Shown: in pieces, positions 1 through 7,220 of the stretch
How positions within the stretch are numbered: position 1 is the stretch's first letter
How the letters are laid out: each line of letters begins with the position of its first letter
DNA from: Bacillota bacterium
GTDB lineage: Bacteria > Bacillota_A > Clostridia > Acetivibrionales > DUMB01
Assembly (NCBI GenBank): GCA_023621975.1
Contig: JAMOAC010000402.1
Location: 1-12,408, forward strand
Length of the DNA stretch: 12,408 bases
Reading direction: 5' to 3'
Made by a program: the position numbers and the translations under genes
The notes under the pieces: model-generated
What the model saw: only the letters and a program-made list of their open reading frames with translations
What the model was told of the DNA's origin: nothing
Databases searched by the model: none

Positions 1-88
1 TGTAAACAATATATTTAATTTTAGCCTGATTTTAATAAGCTTTCACCTGTTGATTCATATACTAACAAAAAATATGGAGGCTGCGTTA

Positions 89-358
89 ATGAATATGAAG
101 GATATTATTTACAGGCGGTCAAGGCTGCTCAAAAAAGGAATATATCCGGCAAGGGACCTGGTGGTAATTAAATGGATAAAGCTTGGGGAAATTTTAAAAC
201 ACATGGATTTTGACAGATTTCATCTGGTATATGTACTTGATGACAACCTGAAAGTCATGGGAGTTGTTACTGAACAGCAGATAATGGACGGAATAATGAA
301 TTATGACTCCAGTATTACATTTGACGAACTGATTAAATTAAACATGTTTGCCAGGTAA
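89..358 (+). CDS. Small single-CBS-domain protein
   Basis: This 89-residue protein has one recognisable unit, a CBS (cystathionine beta-synthase) motif at about residues 21–72. It shows the usual layout: a first strand (DLVVI), a helix (KLGEILKHM), a second strand pair (FHLVYVLDDNLKVMGVVT) and a closing helix (EQQIMDGIM). CBS domains normally work in pairs and bind adenine nucleotides between them. A protein with one motif would have to dimerise or act as an accessory module, so its role is not known here. The chosen ATG has GGAGG at 76–80, eight bases upstream. A TTG at 50 in the same frame would add 13 residues but has no comparable ribosome binding site. No partner gene is visible because the window begins just upstream. 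The domain call is fairly good; the function is unassigned. Confidence 0.6.
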   Translation: MNMKDIIYRRSRLLKKGIYPARDLVVIKWIKLGEILKHMDFDRFHLVYVLDDNLKVMGVVTEQQIMDGIMNYDSSITFDELIKLNMFAR

Positions 359-392
359 TGGGAATATTATGTCAGCACTGTTTAACTTTTCT

Positions 393-410
393 ATGGCAGG
401 TTCCTGCCAT
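393..410. repeat. Perfect 8-bp inverted repeat after the CBS gene
   Basis: ATGGCAGG and CCTGCCAT are separated by only TT, so as RNA this folds as a 7-bp stem with a 4-base loop. It lies 34 bases past the CBS stop codon. No T-run follows, so it is at best a weak or Rho-assisted terminator or a 3'-end stabiliser. A TATAAT occurs right after it at 418–423, but no matching -35 is visible. Confidence 0.4.
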
Positions 411-529
411 GCTGTGGTATAATAAAAAAGGATAAAGTAAAAATAGCGTGAGAATTGTTGAAAAAGTAAAAAATATCCGAATAACATGGCGATTAATAAG
501 CTGTAACGGGTTGATTTAACTGGTATTTG

Positions 530-581
530 GCTGATATATTTTGCTGATGAATTTAGCTGATATGTTTGGCTGATGCATATT
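530..581. repeat. 13-bp tandem repeat, four units, non-coding
   Basis: GCTGAT recurs at 530, 543, 556 and 569, exactly 13 bases apart. Each unit continues with an AT-rich seven-base tail (consensus about GCTGATRWATTTN). A looser unit, ACTGGTATTTG, precedes the block at 519–529. The array is about 95 bp upstream of the deacetylase start. Apart from this array and the inverted repeat at 393–410, I see no gene in the 359–676 gap, and no promoter there that I can call firmly. TATATT at 645–650 is a possible -10 for the deacetylase gene. Confidence 0.7.
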
Positions 582-676
582 ATGGATCAATATGGATAAA
601 ATAGCTATCTGTAGTATTTCACTTTATTGATTTATTAATACACTTATATTCTGTTATATTCTTTGAGAGGAAACAT

Positions 677-1888
677 ATGAAAAAGGGCTGGAGAGTTTTA
701 ATTTTTGGCTTGACAGTATTTTTACTGTCAGCGGGTATTTTGTTTACCATATATCCAGTTAAATATATGTTCAGTGAGCCTGGCTATGAGACCGGCGACA
801 GCGAGTATGCGCATGGGACTGCCGATATTGTTGATATTGCAGACGAAGATGAAAATGACGCAGATGCTGCTTGTATGCCGCCGGCTTTTGAAGGACAGGC
901 CGATGAAGGACAGGTCGGAGAAGAGCAAGCAGTTGGAGGACAAGAAAGTGAAAAACAAGCAGGTGAAGTACAGGCTGGTAGAGAAGAAGCAAGTGGAGGC
1001 CAAGCAGATGCAGGACAAGCAAACGGAGGCCAATTAGGCGGAGGACAAGCCATTGAAGGACAATCTGCTGAAAAAAAGGATGCTGAAGGTCAAGCTGCCG
1101 AAAGGGAAGTTGTGAATGAATTGCCCCTTGAGGATGGCGGACATCTGTACGAAGAAAATTCAAAAATCAATGGGAAAAGACTTGATGCAAGCAAGCTTGC
1201 CGGCTTGAATAACGAGAAGCGCGGATGGTGGGTAAGGTTTAAAGTTGAACACCAACCTCCTGTTATTGATCCGGTAATACAGAAGATGATGGATAAATAC
1301 GACGGCATTTTTTTGGGCAATACCGACGAAAAAGTCATATACCTTACATTTGACGAAGGGTATGAAAACGGATATACGCTCAAAATACTTGATATATTGA
1401 AGGAAAATGACGTTAAAGCCGCGTTTTTCATCACCGGTTCGTACATGAAAAGGAATAAGGATTTGGTAAGAAGAATGCTAGATGAGGGCCATATTGTAGG
1501 AGGGCACACCATCACCCATCCAAGCTTGCCCGATGTTAATGACAGCGTCCTTGAAAAAGAGTTGTATGGGTTTGAGAAAGAGTTTTATTCCATGTTTAAT
1601 GAGAAAATAAAATATGTAAGGCCGCCTAACGGGGAATACAGCGAAAGAACACTTGCGGCAACCAAGTTGATGGGTTATAAAAGCGTTTTCTGGAGCATTA
1701 CCTATCGTGATTTTGAAGTTGACAAGCAAAAGGGTGCGGATTATGCCTATCAAATGGTGATGGATCAACTTCATAACGGTGCGGTAATACTCCTGCATGC
1801 GGTTTCCAGGGACAATGCTGAAGCCCTGGACAGAATAATAAAGGATATTAAGGCTCAGGGATACGAGTTTCGCCTTCTTGATTTATAA
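677..1888 (+). CDS. pdaA: PdaA-like polysaccharide deacetylase with repeat linker
   Basis: This probable N-acetylmuramic acid deacetylase acts outside the membrane on peptidoglycan. In the PdaA family the product leads to muramic-delta-lactam in the spore cortex. Residues 8–27 form a single hydrophobic segment (signal or anchor). Residues 71–145 are a low-complexity linker of pentapeptide repeats. The NodB domain fills about 215–403. Metal and catalytic motifs are TFDEGYENG (224–232), GHTITH with His277 and His281, RPPNGEYSERTL (315–326) and LLHAVSRDNAEAL (372–384, His374). TFDEGYENG and SRDNAEAL are typical of PdaA rather than of general chitin deacetylases. At 403 residues it is much longer than Bacillus subtilis PdaA (about 263), and most of the excess is the linker. 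The ATG has GAGAGG six bases upstream. Its last 41 bases overlap the convergent metF. The family call is firm; the exact spore role is inferred. Confidence 0.88.
   Translation: MKKGWRVLIFGLTVFLLSAGILFTIYPVKYMFSEPGYETGDSEYAHGTADIVDIADEDENDADAACMPPAFEGQADEGQVGEEQAVGGQESEKQAGEVQAGREEASGGQADAGQANGGQLGGGQAIEGQSAEKKDAEGQAAEREVVNELPLEDGGHLYEENSKINGKRLDASKLAGLNNEKRGWWVRFKVEHQPPVIDPVIQKMMDKYDGIFLGNTDEKVIYLTFDEGYENGYTLKILDILKENDVKAAFFITGSYMKRNKDLVRRMLDEGHIVGGHTITHPSLPDVNDSVLEKELYGFEKEFYSMFNEKIKYVRPPNGEYSERTLAATKLMGYKSVFWSITYRDFEVDKQKGADYAYQMVMDQLHNGAVILLHAVSRDNAEALDRIIKDIKAQGYEFRLLDL
887..1111 (+). repeat. 15-bp coding minisatellite, 15 pentapeptide units
   Basis: Residues 71–145 of the deacetylase read in strict five-residue register as 15 units, for example FEGQA, DEGQV, GEEQA, SGGQA, DAGQA, IEGQS, AEGQA. 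The consensus is x-[EG]-G-Q-A, rich in Glu, Gly, Gln and Ala. The underlying DNA has a 15-bp period (ggaggacaagca-like). It follows the membrane segment and precedes the catalytic domain, so it is probably a flexible or helical spacer across the wall. The repeat also keeps several other frames open, giving false ORFs on both strands. Confidence 0.85.
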
Positions 1889-2801
1889 CATTACCATCCA
1901 TGTTTTTTGCAGCAACAAGTGATGTATTTGCAGTATTAATGAGGCCTGCGGCTTCAAGGACTTTTCTGCTTGACCTGGGCCTGTTCATGGTGTACAGATG
2001 AATTCCCGGTGCGCCGTTTTCAATAAGGTCACGTATTTGACATGCTGCATATTCAATTCCTGCTTTGCGCATATCATCAGGGTTATCGCGGTACTTATCC
2101 ATTAATAAGACAAGTTTTGCGGGTATTGAGCATCCGCTTTTGGCAGTAATGGATTTTATTTGATCTGCCTTGAAAATGGGCATTATTCCTGCAGCAACAG
2201 GACAGCCAATGCCAATGGCTGCAGCTTTGTCAAGGAACTCATAGAAAAGCCTGTTGTCAAAGAAAAGCTGAGTGACCAGGAAGTCCACGCCTGCATCCAC
2301 CTTTTCTTTCAGGTAGCGCAGATCTTCCTTTAACCTTTTGCTGTCAGCATGGCCTTCAGGGTATGCAGCGGCGGCAATGCAAAAGTTATTTTTTTTCCTT
2401 ATATATCTGATAAGCTCGCTTGCGTATTTAAAAGAATTTTTTCCTGGATCAGTGTCAGGCCGGTATTCCGGCGGATCTCCCCTGAGGGCGAGTATGTTCT
2501 CAATTCCTTTCTCCCTCAAAGTTTCCAACAAACCGTCTATTTCTTCTTTTGTATGGCCTATGCAGGTGAGGTGTGCCATGCTTTCGGTACCGTAATCATG
2601 CTTGATTTTCGATGCGATTTCTACCGTACGTCTTTTCCTGCTGCCTCCTGCACCGTAGGTTACGCTTATGAAATCAGGATTCAGCGCCTTAAACTGTTCC
2701 AGTGAGTTATATATTGTATCAATGGGCACGTCAGGCTTAGGCGGAAATATTTCAAAGGACAGTACTGTTTTTTTCTTTTTGAATATTTCTTTTATTTTCA
2801 T
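1848..2801 (-). CDS. metF: Methylenetetrahydrofolate reductase (MetF)
   Basis: This flavoprotein reduces 5,10-methylene-tetrahydrofolate to 5-methyl-tetrahydrofolate, which supplies methyl groups for methionine synthesis. The protein has 317 residues from the chosen start. It shows the TIM-barrel family motifs: LSFEIFPPK with catalytic Glu17, SVTYGAGGS (46–54), ALRGDPPEY (105–113, Asp109 in the flavin/folate site), AAYPEGH (145–151), TQLFFDN (177–183) and PGIHLYTMNR (265–274). The ATG at 2801 has GGGGG seven bases upstream. A GTG at 2834 is in frame, but it lies at the expected transcription start of the promoter at 2842–2869, so it is unlikely. After GLI (286–288), where the family usually ends, there is a 29-residue polar tail whose last 13 or so codons overlap the opposite deacetylase gene. 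No metV or methionine-synthase gene is adjacent, and no S-box-like leader is visible. Function is firm. Confidence 0.95.
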   Translation of the reverse strand: MKIKEIFKKKKTVLSFEIFPPKPDVPIDTIYNSLEQFKALNPDFISVTYGAGGSRKRRTVEIASKIKHDYGTESMAHLTCIGHTKEEIDGLLETLREKGIENILALRGDPPEYRPDTDPGKNSFKYASELIRYIRKKNNFCIAAAAYPEGHADSKRLKEDLRYLKEKVDAGVDFLVTQLFFDNRLFYEFLDKAAAIGIGCPVAAGIMPIFKADQIKSITAKSGCSIPAKLVLLMDKYRDNPDDMRKAGIEYAACQIRDLIENGAPGIHLYTMNRPRSSRKVLEAAGLINTANTSLVAAKNMDGNVINQEGETRIPEP

Positions 2802-2841
2802 ATTATAACCCCCAATACTGACCTTCAAATTCACTTAAATT

Positions 2842-2869
2842 ATTATAACATAGAATTAATTACTGTCAA
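2842..2869 (-). promoter_or_regulatory. Sigma-A promoter of metF
   Basis: On the minus strand, TTGACA (2869–2864) and TATAAT (2847–2842) are perfect consensus boxes with a 16-base spacer and a TG one base before the -10 (extended -10). The predicted start is near 2835, leaving a leader of about 34 bases before the ATG at 2801. That is too short for a riboswitch. Confidence 0.8.
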
Positions 2870-2972
2870 GATAAGTTATATTCATTTAAATTAATACTAT
2901 ATTCAATTATAATTATTTTCGCAATTTATAATTGCAATTTTGATTAAGATTAATTTATAATATCTGCAAATG

Positions 2973-3016
2973 TTGTTAAGTTGAATTTGGACCATTATGT
3001 GCTATAATGTTAACAA
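2973..3016. promoter_or_regulatory. Rex-like half-sites flanking the nfn promoter
   Basis: TTGTTAA (2973–2979) and TTAACAA (3010–3016) form an exact 7-base inverted pair, one just upstream of the -35 and the other over the transcription start. These are the two halves of the known clostridial Rex operator (TTGTTAA-N4-TTAACAA), but they are 30 bases apart instead of four. A palindrome TGTTAACA lies at 3008–3015. Control of nfn by a redox repressor such as Rex is an inference. Confidence 0.35.
2981..3008 (+). promoter_or_regulatory. Sigma-A promoter of nfnAB
   Basis: TTGAAT (2981–2986) and TATAAT (3003–3008) are separated by 16 bases, with TGC directly before the -10 (extended -10). Transcription would start near 3015 and give a leader of about 125 bases before nfnA. 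I see no recognisable riboswitch in that leader. This promoter and the metF promoter diverge within the same AT-rich gap (2802–3138). Confidence 0.75.
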
Positions 3017-3138
3017 TATTATTTATCTTGATTTACAGGAGACACAGCCTGAATTGACGTATACATTGCATAATATAAAATAACTTTGTGTTGCAGCTGG
3101 TGGAGATGTACCTGTTAAATTGGCAAGGAGGAATATTT

Positions 3139-3984
3139 ATGTATAAAATTGTAAGGAAGGAAGTTTTAAACCCGTCGGTAAAACTAATGGAGATTGAAGC
3201 TCCTTATGTTGCCAGAAAAGTTGAGCCGGGTCAATTTATAATACTGAGAATAAACGAACATGGAGAAAGAATCCCTCTTACTGTGGCTGATTATGACAGG
3301 GAAAAGGGAACTGTAACCATAATATTCCAGGAAGTGGGAAAAACCACAAAAGAACTCGGAACTTTAAAAGAGGGAGATGCACTTCTGGATTTTGTAGGGC
3401 CATTGGGACTGGCTACTAAACTGGAGGCTTATGCAGGCAAGAAAGTGGCTGTAATAGGCGGGGGACTGGGTACGGCAATAGCCTATCCGCAGGCCAAGAA
3501 ACTTAAAGGCCTTGGTGCTGAAGTCCACTGCATAATCGGCTTTAGAAATAAAGACCTGGTAATACTTGAAAAGGAAATGTCCGAAGTGAGTACAAAACTC
3601 TTTATTGCTACGGACGACGGTTCTTATGGAATAAAAGGGTTTGTTACCGATGTGCTTAAAAGGCTTATTGACGAAGGAAACAAATATGACCTGGTTATTG
3701 CAATAGGCCCCTTGGTAATGATGAAAGCGGTATGCAATGTTACCAGGGAAAAGGGTATAAAGACAATTGTGAGTATGAATCCGGTAATGATTGATGGTAC
3801 GGGCATGTGCGGAGGATGCCGCATTACCGTGGGAGGAAAGATAAAGTTTGCATGTGTGGACGGTCCTGATTTTGACGGACATGAGGTTGATTTTGATGAA
3901 GCGATAAGAAGGCAGAGCATGTATAAGGCGGAAGAGAAACTGTTAATGGAAAAACACGCATGCAGGATTGGATTGAACAAATAA
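3139..3984 (+). CDS. nfnA: NfnA: ferredoxin:NADP+ oxidoreductase small subunit
   Basis: This is the small flavin subunit of NADH-dependent reduced ferredoxin:NADP+ oxidoreductase, a cytoplasmic electron-bifurcating transhydrogenase. Such proteins are also annotated as sulfide dehydrogenase subunit beta and are related to PyrK. The 281-residue protein has an FAD-binding barrel with RIPLTVADYD (44–53), a nucleotide-binding region with VAVIGGGLGTA (103–113), and a C-terminal [2Fe-2S] segment with Cys224, Cys227 and Cys239 (MCGGCRIT…FACVDGPDFDGHEVDF). The ATG has AAGGAGG eight bases upstream, and a TTG start 51 bases earlier has no such support. It lies 25 bases before nfnB, the expected partner and order, which separates it from the PyrK of a pyrimidine operon. 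No sign of damage is seen. Confidence 0.92.
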   Translation: MYKIVRKEVLNPSVKLMEIEAPYVARKVEPGQFIILRINEHGERIPLTVADYDREKGTVTIIFQEVGKTTKELGTLKEGDALLDFVGPLGLATKLEAYAGKKVAVIGGGLGTAIAYPQAKKLKGLGAEVHCIIGFRNKDLVILEKEMSEVSTKLFIATDDGSYGIKGFVTDVLKRLIDEGNKYDLVIAIGPLVMMKAVCNVTREKGIKTIVSMNPVMIDGTGMCGGCRITVGGKIKFACVDGPDFDGHEVDFDEAIRRQSMYKAEEKLLMEKHACRIGLNK

Positions 3985-3997
3985 ATGCAGAGTGTAA

Positions 3998-5437
<1,440 letters not shown>

Positions 5438-5475
5438 TAAGATTGAACGAAAAGGAATAAATTATATAAATTATG

Positions 5476-5549
5476 CAAGGGTAATTCCGGGGGCGGCTGC
5501 CGGTTCATTAAAAATCCTAAAGGGCAGAACTGCCGGCCCCGTACCCTTG
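5476..5549. other. Large GC-rich imperfect hairpin after nfnB
   Basis: CAAGGGTA (5476–5483) pairs with TACCCTTG (5542–5549), and CGGGGGCGGCTG (5488–5499) pairs with CTGCCGGCCCCG (5530–5541) with two mismatches. A four-base bulge (5484–5487) and a loop of about 30 bases complete it. CTGCCG occurs three times (5497, 5530 and 5553). No T-run follows, so it is not a standard intrinsic terminator. It may end or protect the nfn transcript, be a dispersed palindromic repeat, or be a structured RNA. Confidence 0.5.
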
Positions 5550-5622
5550 TAGCTGCCGTATATATTTAAAGCTGTGGTATATTAAAAATTGAAAAGATGG
5601 TTACAACACCTAAAATTGCTTC

Positions 5623-5651
5623 TTGACAAATTTGGCTGTAATATGTATAAT
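5623..5651 (+). promoter_or_regulatory. Sigma-A promoter of the tRNA-Gly pair
   Basis: TTGACA (5623–5628) and TATAAT (5646–5651) are both perfect consensus with a 17-base spacer, as expected for a strong stable-RNA promoter. The first tRNA begins 21 bases after the -10 box. Confidence 0.85.
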
Positions 5652-5672
5652 ACCCACTGCAGGCGAATTTAA

Positions 5673-5747
5673 GCGGGTTTAACTCAGTGGTAGAGTGTCA
5701 CCTTGCCAAGGTGAAAGTCGCGAGTTCGAATCTCGTAACCCGCTCCA
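5673..5747 (+). tRNA. tRNA-Gly (anticodon GCC)
   Basis: The sequence folds as a full cloverleaf. The acceptor stem is GCGGGTT (5673–5679) with AACCCGC (5737–5743). The anticodon stem TCACC/GGTGA encloses TTGCCAA, with GCC at 5705–5707. The T-arm contains GTTCGAATC, and the 3' CCA is encoded (5745–5747). It reads GGC and GGU codons and is co-transcribed with the next tRNA, six bases away. Confidence 0.96.
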
Positions 5748-5753
5748 AAACCT

Positions 5754-5827
5754 GCGGGTGTAGTTCAATGGTAGAACATCAGCCTTCCAAGCTGATTGCG
5801 TGGGTTCGATTCCCATCACCCGCTCCA
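5754..5827 (+). tRNA. tRNA-Gly (anticodon TCC)
   Basis: A second glycine tRNA has acceptor stem GCGGGTG (5754–5760) with CACCCGC, and anticodon stem TCAGC/GCTGA around CTTCCAA, giving TCC at 5786–5788. The T-loop is GTTCGATTC and CCA is encoded at 5825–5827. It reads GGA and GGG, so the pair covers all four glycine codons. Confidence 0.96.
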
Positions 5828-5836
5828 AATATTAAG

Positions 5837-5867
5837 AAGCTCCTGACATTCAGGAGCTTTTATTTTT
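5837..5867 (+). terminator. Intrinsic terminator of the tRNA operon
   Basis: A perfect 10-bp stem, AAGCTCCTGA (5837–5846) with TCAGGAGCTT (5850–5859), has a three-base loop and is followed by TTATTTTT. It sits nine bases past the second tRNA, a standard Rho-independent terminator. Confidence 0.92.
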
Positions 5868-5891
5868 GCTCCTGCACGGGCAGAAATTGAT

Positions 5892-6141
5892 GGGGCGGTT
5901 CTCTCTTTTTTAGGGTTTTTAGGGAACAGTTCTCTTCTTTTAATACTTATTAATTATGAAAAGTGGGAATTGTCTTGTTTACTTATCCTCGAAGGTGGGA
6001 CTGGAAAAATAGCCCAGTTGAGTTTTTCTATATCTGCCACTTTCACTGGTAATGCTGAAAGTGCAAAACTGTCCCCGAAAGTGCAGAAACGTCCCCTATA
6101 TCTTGAACAATGAAAAGTGTGAAAAGTAAAGAACTGTCCCC
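5892..6141. mobile_element. Degenerate inverted repeat cluster, probable MITE/REP-like remnant
   Basis: Two units on the left read about GGGG(A)CRGTTCTCTTCTTTT (5893–5912 and 5922–5941). Three related units lie on the right in the opposite orientation, ending ACTGTCCCC or ACGTCCCC at 6057–6076, 6077–6096 and 6121–6141. The first two right-hand units are tandem 20-mers, 17 of 20 identical. The outermost left and right units form imperfect terminal inverted repeats of about 20 bp enclosing 250 bp. Inside are ATGAAAAGTG twice (5956 and 6110), a tandem TTTTTAGGG pair (5907–5924), and an inverted pair CACTTTCA/TGAAAGTG (6038–6063). There is no credible ORF. From memory, similar GGGGACRGTTCT repeats are dispersed in clostridial genomes near IS200-like/RAYT transposases; that link is an inference. 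This explains most of the gene-free stretch 5868–6235. Confidence 0.55.
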
Positions 6142-6183
6142 ACCTTGCCTACCTTGTGAAGGGAAAGTCAGGAACTTCTCCAG

Positions 6184-6215
6184 TTGACATAACATATAAT
6201 GTATTGTCGTATAAT
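6184..6215 (+). promoter_or_regulatory. Dyad-covered promoter of the DUF2935 gene
   Basis: A perfect-armed dyad, GACA-N2-ACAT-N3-ATGT-N2-TGTC, spans 6186–6208 and is centred on 6197. It covers a TATAAT at 6195–6200. TTGACA (6184–6189) overlaps its left end, and a second TATAAT lies at 6210–6215, a 20-base spacing that is too long for a normal sigma-A pair. The 6195 -10 box would start transcription near 6207, just before the ribosome binding site. The dyad has the size of a MarR- or TetR-type operator; no regulator gene is adjacent. Confidence 0.5.
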
Positions 6216-6235
6216 GCCTGGAGGAGTTGATTTGC

Positions 6236-7186
6236 ATGATTAAGTGTCAGAATGATGATACTTCGGATAAGTTAGAAAAAGCAAGGGGAGAAACAACATT
6301 TATAAATGAATCTCTTCGCCAGAATCTTTTCTGGCTTCGAATACTAAAGGAACACGCAATTTTTATCAGGCTGGGACTGCCATGTGATCAATGTGCCTTA
6401 ATAGCCGAAGCGGAAAAACTTGAAAAGGCCTTTGACCAGCTTTTTAATGAAGCTAAAAGGATCAGCAGGCATCCTACAGTTCCAGAGGTGGTGAAGCTAA
6501 ATAATGATGCCATTCTGCTGACGACAGCAATAATTGACTTTAAGAGTCGGGTTCTAAGGCTAATTATCTGCTGCAAAATAACCACCGGCTTTAATCACCC
6601 GCTGCTCATAGATCACATAAGACGTGAGGCTATATTCTTCCGTGCTAATTTGGCTTTGCTTCAAAAGGGTGTAACAGTAAATGTAATAGAGAACCTGATT
6701 CAACTGGAACTGTTTTGGATGCGTATAATGGCAGATCATAGCAAGTTTATCCTTAGCTATTTGGATCAATCCGAGAGAAGATTTATTGAATTAGCCGAAC
6801 AATTTAGTGACAGGTTTGACCAGCTCAGGCTGCATGCGCAGGATTTTGAATCCATGCTGGTTCCGCAGGCTTTCGAGAATTCGCTTTTGGACGATGCTGA
6901 AGAAAAGGTCAAAAAGCCAAAGGTTTTCGGAGCAGGACTGCCCAAGCCATTTGTCATAGGAAGTCTTGAGAGGTTTACAGGTGAGGTGATAGATGCAACA
7001 AAAGAGTTGAGGGACTTTAAGGCAACGGCTCTGGAACTGATAGAAAAATGCCAGGTACTGAGCATTATTTCCCCGCTGCTGGCTGACCACGTGTTAAGAG
7101 AAGCTGTCCGAGCCATAGATGATATAACAATTCTCCAGGAAAAACTGCCTGAACCGTGTACTTCGTGCACTTGTGACAAGTCCTGA
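6236..7186 (+). CDS. DUF2935 helical-bundle protein, Cys-rich tail
   Basis: This 316-residue protein appears to belong to the DUF2935 family, whose role is unknown. It is a head-to-tail duplication. Repeat 1 has NLFWLRILKEHAIFIRLGL (30–48) and later HPLLIDHIRREAIFFRANLALLQ (121–143). Repeat 2 has ELFWMRIMADHSKFILSYL (158–176) and later SPLLADHVLREAVRAIDDITILQ (279–301). Each repeat therefore offers E/D-H and D-H-x3-E positions (Glu39/His40, Asp126/His127/Glu131; Asp167/His168, Asp284/His285/Glu289), which suggests a four-helix metal site; this is inferred. Cysteines are frequent: Cys50-x2-Cys53, Cys112-Cys113 and a C-terminal Cys308-x2-Cys311-x-Cys313. No signal peptide or membrane span is seen. 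The ATG follows GGAGGAG (6220–6226) by nine bases; a TTG at 6227 abuts that site and is unlikely. It is a single-gene unit with its own promoter and terminator, beside a mobile-element remnant, so transfer is possible. Confidence 0.75.
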   Translation: MIKCQNDDTSDKLEKARGETTFINESLRQNLFWLRILKEHAIFIRLGLPCDQCALIAEAEKLEKAFDQLFNEAKRISRHPTVPEVVKLNNDAILLTTAIIDFKSRVLRLIICCKITTGFNHPLLIDHIRREAIFFRANLALLQKGVTVNVIENLIQLELFWMRIMADHSKFILSYLDQSERRFIELAEQFSDRFDQLRLHAQDFESMLVPQAFENSLLDDAEEKVKKPKVFGAGLPKPFVIGSLERFTGEVIDATKELRDFKATALELIEKCQVLSIISPLLADHVLREAVRAIDDITILQEKLPEPCTSCTCDKS

Positions 7187-7220
7187 AGCCAGATACGGTA
7201 TTTTATTGCCTGGTTGTTTA

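Noticed and set aside
530..581. CRISPR-like or iteron origin array
   Set aside because: Units of 13 bp are directly joined with no spacers, and there is no replication initiator or DnaA-box cluster nearby.
771..1163. Several open frames on both strands over the deacetylase linker
   Set aside because: The 15-bp repeat has a length divisible by three, so every frame it leaves open stays open. No ribosome binding site or family signal supports them.
2802..3138. SAM (S-box) or other riboswitch before metF or nfnA
   Set aside because: The predicted metF leader is about 34 bases and the nfnA leader shows no conserved riboswitch core; the gap is simple AT-rich promoter DNA.
5673..5867. tRNA-Gly as the attachment site of an integrated island
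   Set aside because: I found no second copy of a tRNA 3' end within the window and no integrase, and the downstream DNA soon returns to conserved genes.
5687..5890. 67-residue plus-strand ORF across the tRNAs
   Set aside because: It reads through both tRNA-Gly genes and the terminator; the peptide is the well-known false product of tRNA sequence.
5892..6141. CRISPR array
   Set aside because: The units are degenerate, occur in both orientations, and lack regular unique spacers; no cas gene is present.
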